DNA from: M3007 sp044350415
Lineage (GTDB): Bacteria; Bacteroidota; Bacteroidia; Chitinophagales; Saprospiraceae
Direction of reading: 5' to 3'
Length of the DNA stretch: 9,475 bases
Assembly (NCBI GenBank): GCA_044350415.1
Contig: JBILHQ010000227.1
Span: forward strand, 1 to 9,475
Within the stretch, counting starts at the first letter, position 1, and each line of letters starts with the position of its first letter. The position numbers and the translations under genes were made by a program. This document shows, piece by piece, positions 7,255 through 9,475 of this stretch. The notes beneath the pieces were generated by a model. It ran no database searches and was not told where the DNA came from. It saw nothing but the letters and a program-made list of their open reading frames with translations.

Positions 7255-7833
7255 ATGTTAATCAAAAACTGGATAATTGCCCTATCGGGAATATTACTGT
7301 TGAGCAGTTGCCTGTGGCGGAAATCGACCTGGGGTGACCGGGACATTGCCGAAAGAAAAATACGCTCGGAAACCATCCGAAACGAAGACGTACGAAAAAA
7401 AGGCTCCCGCGTGGAATGGACCGCTAAAACCTATGATAAACGCGGCCATTTGTTGGAATTTAAAGAGTTCGATAAAGATAGTATCGTCTCCAGATGGGAA
7501 AGAAATACTTACAACCGCCAGGGAAAAGAAGTCAACCATGAAACCCTGGACAGCCTCGGGCAATTAGTAAAACGAACCATAACGACTTACCGCAAAGATG
7601 GTAAAGATGCCGAATTACTGGTTTATGGGGCCGGTCTGCAACTGGATAAAAAAATGGTTTACCAATACGACCAGTGGGGCAATATTGCAACAGAAATCAC
7701 AACTAATGCCAGTGGTAAAATATCCCGACAGACTACTTTTGAGTACGACAAAAAAGGAATGCTGGTTCGCAGAATTACTGTAGACGGCCAGGGAAAATTG
7801 CTCCAATCAAGAACCATTCAATACGATTACTGA
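7255..7833 (+). CDS. Lipoprotein with five 26-residue YD-like repeats
   Basis: This is a 192-aa protein. Residues 1-18 are a signal peptide with lipobox LSSC, placing a lipidated Cys at 19. Residues 20-60 are a charged linker. Residues 61-190 divide exactly into five 26-residue units, each starting [DNR]-x-x-G and ending in Tyr (DKRGHLLEF, NRQGKEVNH, RKDGKDAEL, DQWGNIATE, DKKGMLVRR). This resembles the YD/RHS repeat (YDxxGxxxx) and predicts a flat beta-sheet or wrapped beta structure, probably for binding. The protein is far too short for an RHS toxin shell and no toxin domain follows. It starts 9 bp after the previous lipoprotein gene; its stop overlaps the next start (TGATG). Specific function is unknown. 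Confidence 0.8.
   Translation: MLIKNWIIALSGILLLSSCLWRKSTWGDRDIAERKIRSETIRNEDVRKKGSRVEWTAKTYDKRGHLLEFKEFDKDSIVSRWERNTYNRQGKEVNHETLDSLGQLVKRTITTYRKDGKDAELLVYGAGLQLDKKMVYQYDQWGNIATEITTNASGKISRQTTFEYDKKGMLVRRITVDGQGKLLQSRTIQYDY
7435..7824 (+). repeat. Five in-register 26-aa (78-bp) YD-like protein repeats
   Basis: Counted by hand, five consecutive units of exactly 26 residues run with no insertion or deletion, each ending in Tyr and with Gly at unit position 4. DNA identity between units is low, so the repeat is old and held in register by structure, unlike the 123-bp array at the window start. Confidence 0.8.
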
Positions 7834-8495
7834 TGCGCTATATTGCTGCCCTTTTACTGCTTATTGGGTTCCAGTCACTTTATGGACAGGCGCAGGTTGA
7901 TTCTCGGGGACTTGCTGCCGTTAATATTGAAAAAATAATCACGCCATCCTTGTCAGCCACCTTTATGGGCGCGGCCATTCAAACCTATGATTTTAAGGAA
8001 ACCGGCTTTTTTTGGGCTGATGCGGGTTTGAAGGTAGACCTTACCCGACACATCACCCTGCGGGGCGTTTACCGCCTGATGTACCGCCGGAATTTAGCCA
8101 ATTTTTACGATCGCCGGCAAGTGCTGTTTGCAGATCTCGCATGGTCCCGCACGCGCCGCAGCTGGACATTGGGGGCAGGTGCACGGTTGCAGTCCTTTTT
8201 TTACAACCATATCGTGGAAGGTTACCGTAGGCCCGCTGTATATGGCCGGTACAGGGCATCTTTGCGGTATAAAATTGATTATTACTGGCAGCCTTTTACG
8301 GAGGTAGAAGTATTTGTGCCTGTAAATAATCCATCCAGAAGCGGACCTGATCAATTCCGTATATTACTGGGAATCAGTCGGACGATCAACCAAAACTTTA
8401 AAATTCAGTTGTATGAACAATGGCAGCAGCAAGTATTCAGAGGAGCCAACAACACCAATTTCCTTACGGCTCTGGGCTGGAGCATCCGCTTTTAA
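7833..8495 (+). CDS. DUF2490-like outer-membrane beta-barrel candidate
   Basis: This is a 220-aa protein. Residues 1-18 form a signal peptide (MRYIAALLLLIGFQSLYG before Q19). The rest alternates short amphipathic strands rich in aromatic and Arg residues: FFWADAGLKVDL, ITLRGVYRLMYRR, WTLGAGARLQSFF, YGRYRASLRYKIDYYW, then FTEVEVFVPV and FRILLGIS, ending in a terminal Phe (LGWSIRF). The length, the R-x-R strands and the E-x-F near the end match DUF2490 proteins, and the C-terminal Phe fits recognition by the outer-membrane barrel assembly machinery. It is the last gene of the coupled cassette and its start shares one base with the previous stop. It could supply the outer-membrane part of an envelope system with the ABC protein and lipoproteins. 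The family call is moderate; the barrel call is firmer. Confidence 0.7.
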   Translation: MRYIAALLLLIGFQSLYGQAQVDSRGLAAVNIEKIITPSLSATFMGAAIQTYDFKETGFFWADAGLKVDLTRHITLRGVYRLMYRRNLANFYDRRQVLFADLAWSRTRRSWTLGAGARLQSFFYNHIVEGYRRPAVYGRYRASLRYKIDYYWQPFTEVEVFVPVNNPSRSGPDQFRILLGISRTINQNFKIQLYEQWQQQVFRGANNTNFLTALGWSIRF

Positions 8496-8542
8496 ACTAT
8501 CCGTAGATTGGAGGAGAAGGCTTCCCGCTGCCAGTAGTCTCG

Positions 8543-8550
8543 TATCTTTG
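8543..8550 (+). promoter_or_regulatory. Bacteroidota-type -7 promoter element (TATCTTTG)
   Basis: TATCTTTG matches the TAnnTTTG -7 consensus of Bacteroidota housekeeping promoters, and it falls in the only gap (58 bp, 8496-8553) between the envelope cassette and the peptidase gene. No convincing -33 TTG is seen at normal spacing; the nearest TTG (8508-8510) lies about 32 bp upstream of the box. The box ends only 3 bp before the ATG at 8554, so transcripts would be leaderless or nearly so. Confidence 0.5.
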
Positions 8551-8553
8551 CAG

Positions 8554-9475
8554 ATGCGTTTTATTATTTTGTTGTTCTCCACCTTCTTTTTTTCGCACTG
8601 CAAGATGTATTCCCCGACAGCCGCCCCTTCCTTTCCAATTGCACTCGCGCTGCATGGCGGCGCCAGCAATATCAAAAATATGCACCTGAGCCCTGAACAG
8701 GAAGCCGCCTATACTTTAGCCCTTAATACCGCTTTAGATACCGGTTATACCATCCTTCAACGCGGCGGTACCAGCATGGAAGCAGTGACCAAAGTGGTGG
8801 TGTTTCTGGAAAACTGTCCGTTATTCAATGCGGGTAAAGGGGCCGTTTTAAGCCATGATGGCACGGTACAAATGGATGCAGCGGTAATGAATGGTGCCAC
8901 GATGAAGTGCGGTGCCGTGGCTGGAGTGAGCCATATCAAAAACCCCGTTTTAGCGGCTAAAAAGGTCATGGAAAAATCGGGATTTGTGCTGCTGTCCGAG
9001 GAAGGTGCCGAAGAATTTGCCCGCCTGAATGGCCTGGAAATGGCTGATTCCACCTATTTTATTACCCCGTTCCGGAAAAGTCAATGGGAGAAGGTGCGTC
9101 TCCGCGATACGACTGTTCTGGACAATGACACCCGTGGCGGCGAAGTCCATCCGGTAGATGAAACCGTACACGAAAAATACGGCACGGTGGGATGTGTGGC
9201 GCTGGACCAATACGGCAACCTGGCTGCGGCTACTTCTACAGGAGGATTAGTGAATAAAAAATACCATCGTATCGGTGATTCCCCTATTATTGGTGCCGGT
9301 ACGTATGCAGATAACCGCAGTTGCGCCGTTTCGTGTACCGGAAAAGGTGAGGATTTCATTCGGTATGTTGTGGCCCATGAAATTGCTGCCCTCATGCGGT
9401 ATAAGAAACTGCCGGTAAAAATTGCAGCCAAAGCGGTGCTGAATGAGGTAAAAAAGAACGGCGGCAGAGGCGGCT
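8554..9475 (+). CDS. Isoaspartyl peptidase / plant-type L-asparaginase, exported form (3' partial)
   Basis: The frame is open to the window end: 307 codons with no stop. This is the Ntn-hydrolase family that cleaves isoaspartyl dipeptides and L-asparagine after self-cleavage into alpha and beta chains. ALHGGA near the N-terminus and FNAGKGAVL are typical of the alpha chain. The nucleophile is Thr211 in YG/TVGCVALD (cleavage before Thr). Thr229 (TSTGG), Arg239 and Asp242 (RIGDSP), and Thr262-Gly263 (CTGKGE) match the catalytic and substrate-binding positions known from the E. coli enzyme IaaA, with the same spacing from the nucleophile. About 40-45 C-terminal residues seem to lie beyond the window. 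The first 16 residues (MRFIILLFSTFFFSHC) look like a signal or lipoprotein leader, but His at the -1 position makes the lipobox weak. Export to periplasm or envelope is therefore likely but not certain; Met18 (8605) is an alternative start. It probably has its own promoter at 8543-8550. Confidence 0.93.
   Translation, partial: MRFIILLFSTFFFSHCKMYSPTAAPSFPIALALHGGASNIKNMHLSPEQEAAYTLALNTALDTGYTILQRGGTSMEAVTKVVVFLENCPLFNAGKGAVLSHDGTVQMDAAVMNGATMKCGAVAGVSHIKNPVLAAKKVMEKSGFVLLSEEGAEEFARLNGLEMADSTYFITPFRKSQWEKVRLRDTTVLDNDTRGGEVHPVDETVHEKYGTVGCVALDQYGNLAAATSTGGLVNKKYHRIGDSPIIGAGTYADNRSCAVSCTGKGEDFIRYVVAHEIAALMRYKKLPVKIAAKAVLNEVKKNGGRGG

Noticed and set aside
7255..7833. An RHS/YD-type toxin with immunity gene
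   Set aside because: It has only five short repeats, no RHS core or C-terminal toxin domain, and a lipoprotein signal; the neighbour looks like an outer-membrane protein, not an immunity protein.
8512..8530. Possible terminator hairpin after the DUF2490-like gene (GAAG/CTTC)
   Set aside because: The arms are four bases with a one-base loop and no following T-run, so it cannot form a credible terminator.
9081..9431. A 116-codon open frame on the minus strand, with another at 8757-9053
   Set aside because: Both lie antisense to the peptidase, whose motifs are clear on the + strand; the translations show no recognisable motif and look like shadows.

Overview
The window looks like a Bacteroidota genome, most likely from the Saprospiria/Chitinophagia side, though the exact genus cannot be read from it. 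The reasons are: two neighbouring secreted proteins carrying the two classes of type IX secretion system (T9SS) C-terminal sorting domain (type B/CHU_C and type A/Por tail); starts without Shine-Dalgarno sequences; a TAnnTTTG-type -7 promoter element; SprB-like and SBBP-like adhesin repeats; and small lipoproteins next to a DUF2490-like outer-membrane protein. All eight genes lie on the + strand and are packed tightly. No stretch of even 60 bases lacks a gene. I see no tRNA, rRNA, CRISPR array or insertion sequence.

Bases 1-4116 are a cell-surface/secretion block. A large adhesin-like protein enters from the left edge with four near-identical 123-bp (41-aa) tandem repeats, followed by an SprB-like repeat, a PKD/Ig-like domain and a type B sorting domain. 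Nine bases later comes a 958-aa secreted protein built of about 16 W-anchored beta-propeller-type units with a type A sorting tail.

Bases 4161-8495 are a compact five-gene cassette whose junctions overlap or nearly touch (ATGA, TAATG, 9 bp, TGATG). It holds: a 342-aa BioD/MobB-like P-loop NTPase with an unrecognised N-terminal domain; a single-chain ABC exporter whose ATPase site is altered at four catalytic positions; a small lipoprotein with a carboxypeptidase-regulatory-like fold; a second lipoprotein made of five in-register 26-residue YD-like repeats; and a DUF2490-like outer-membrane barrel candidate. Together these could span cytoplasm, inner membrane, periplasm and outer membrane. That would suit an envelope export or assembly system, but its substrate is unknown. 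This cassette is the most likely undescribed system in the window.

From 8554 to the right edge runs an isoaspartyl peptidase/plant-type L-asparaginase (Ntn hydrolase) with a leader peptide. It has its own promoter-like box directly against the start codon, and its C-terminus is cut off by the window end.
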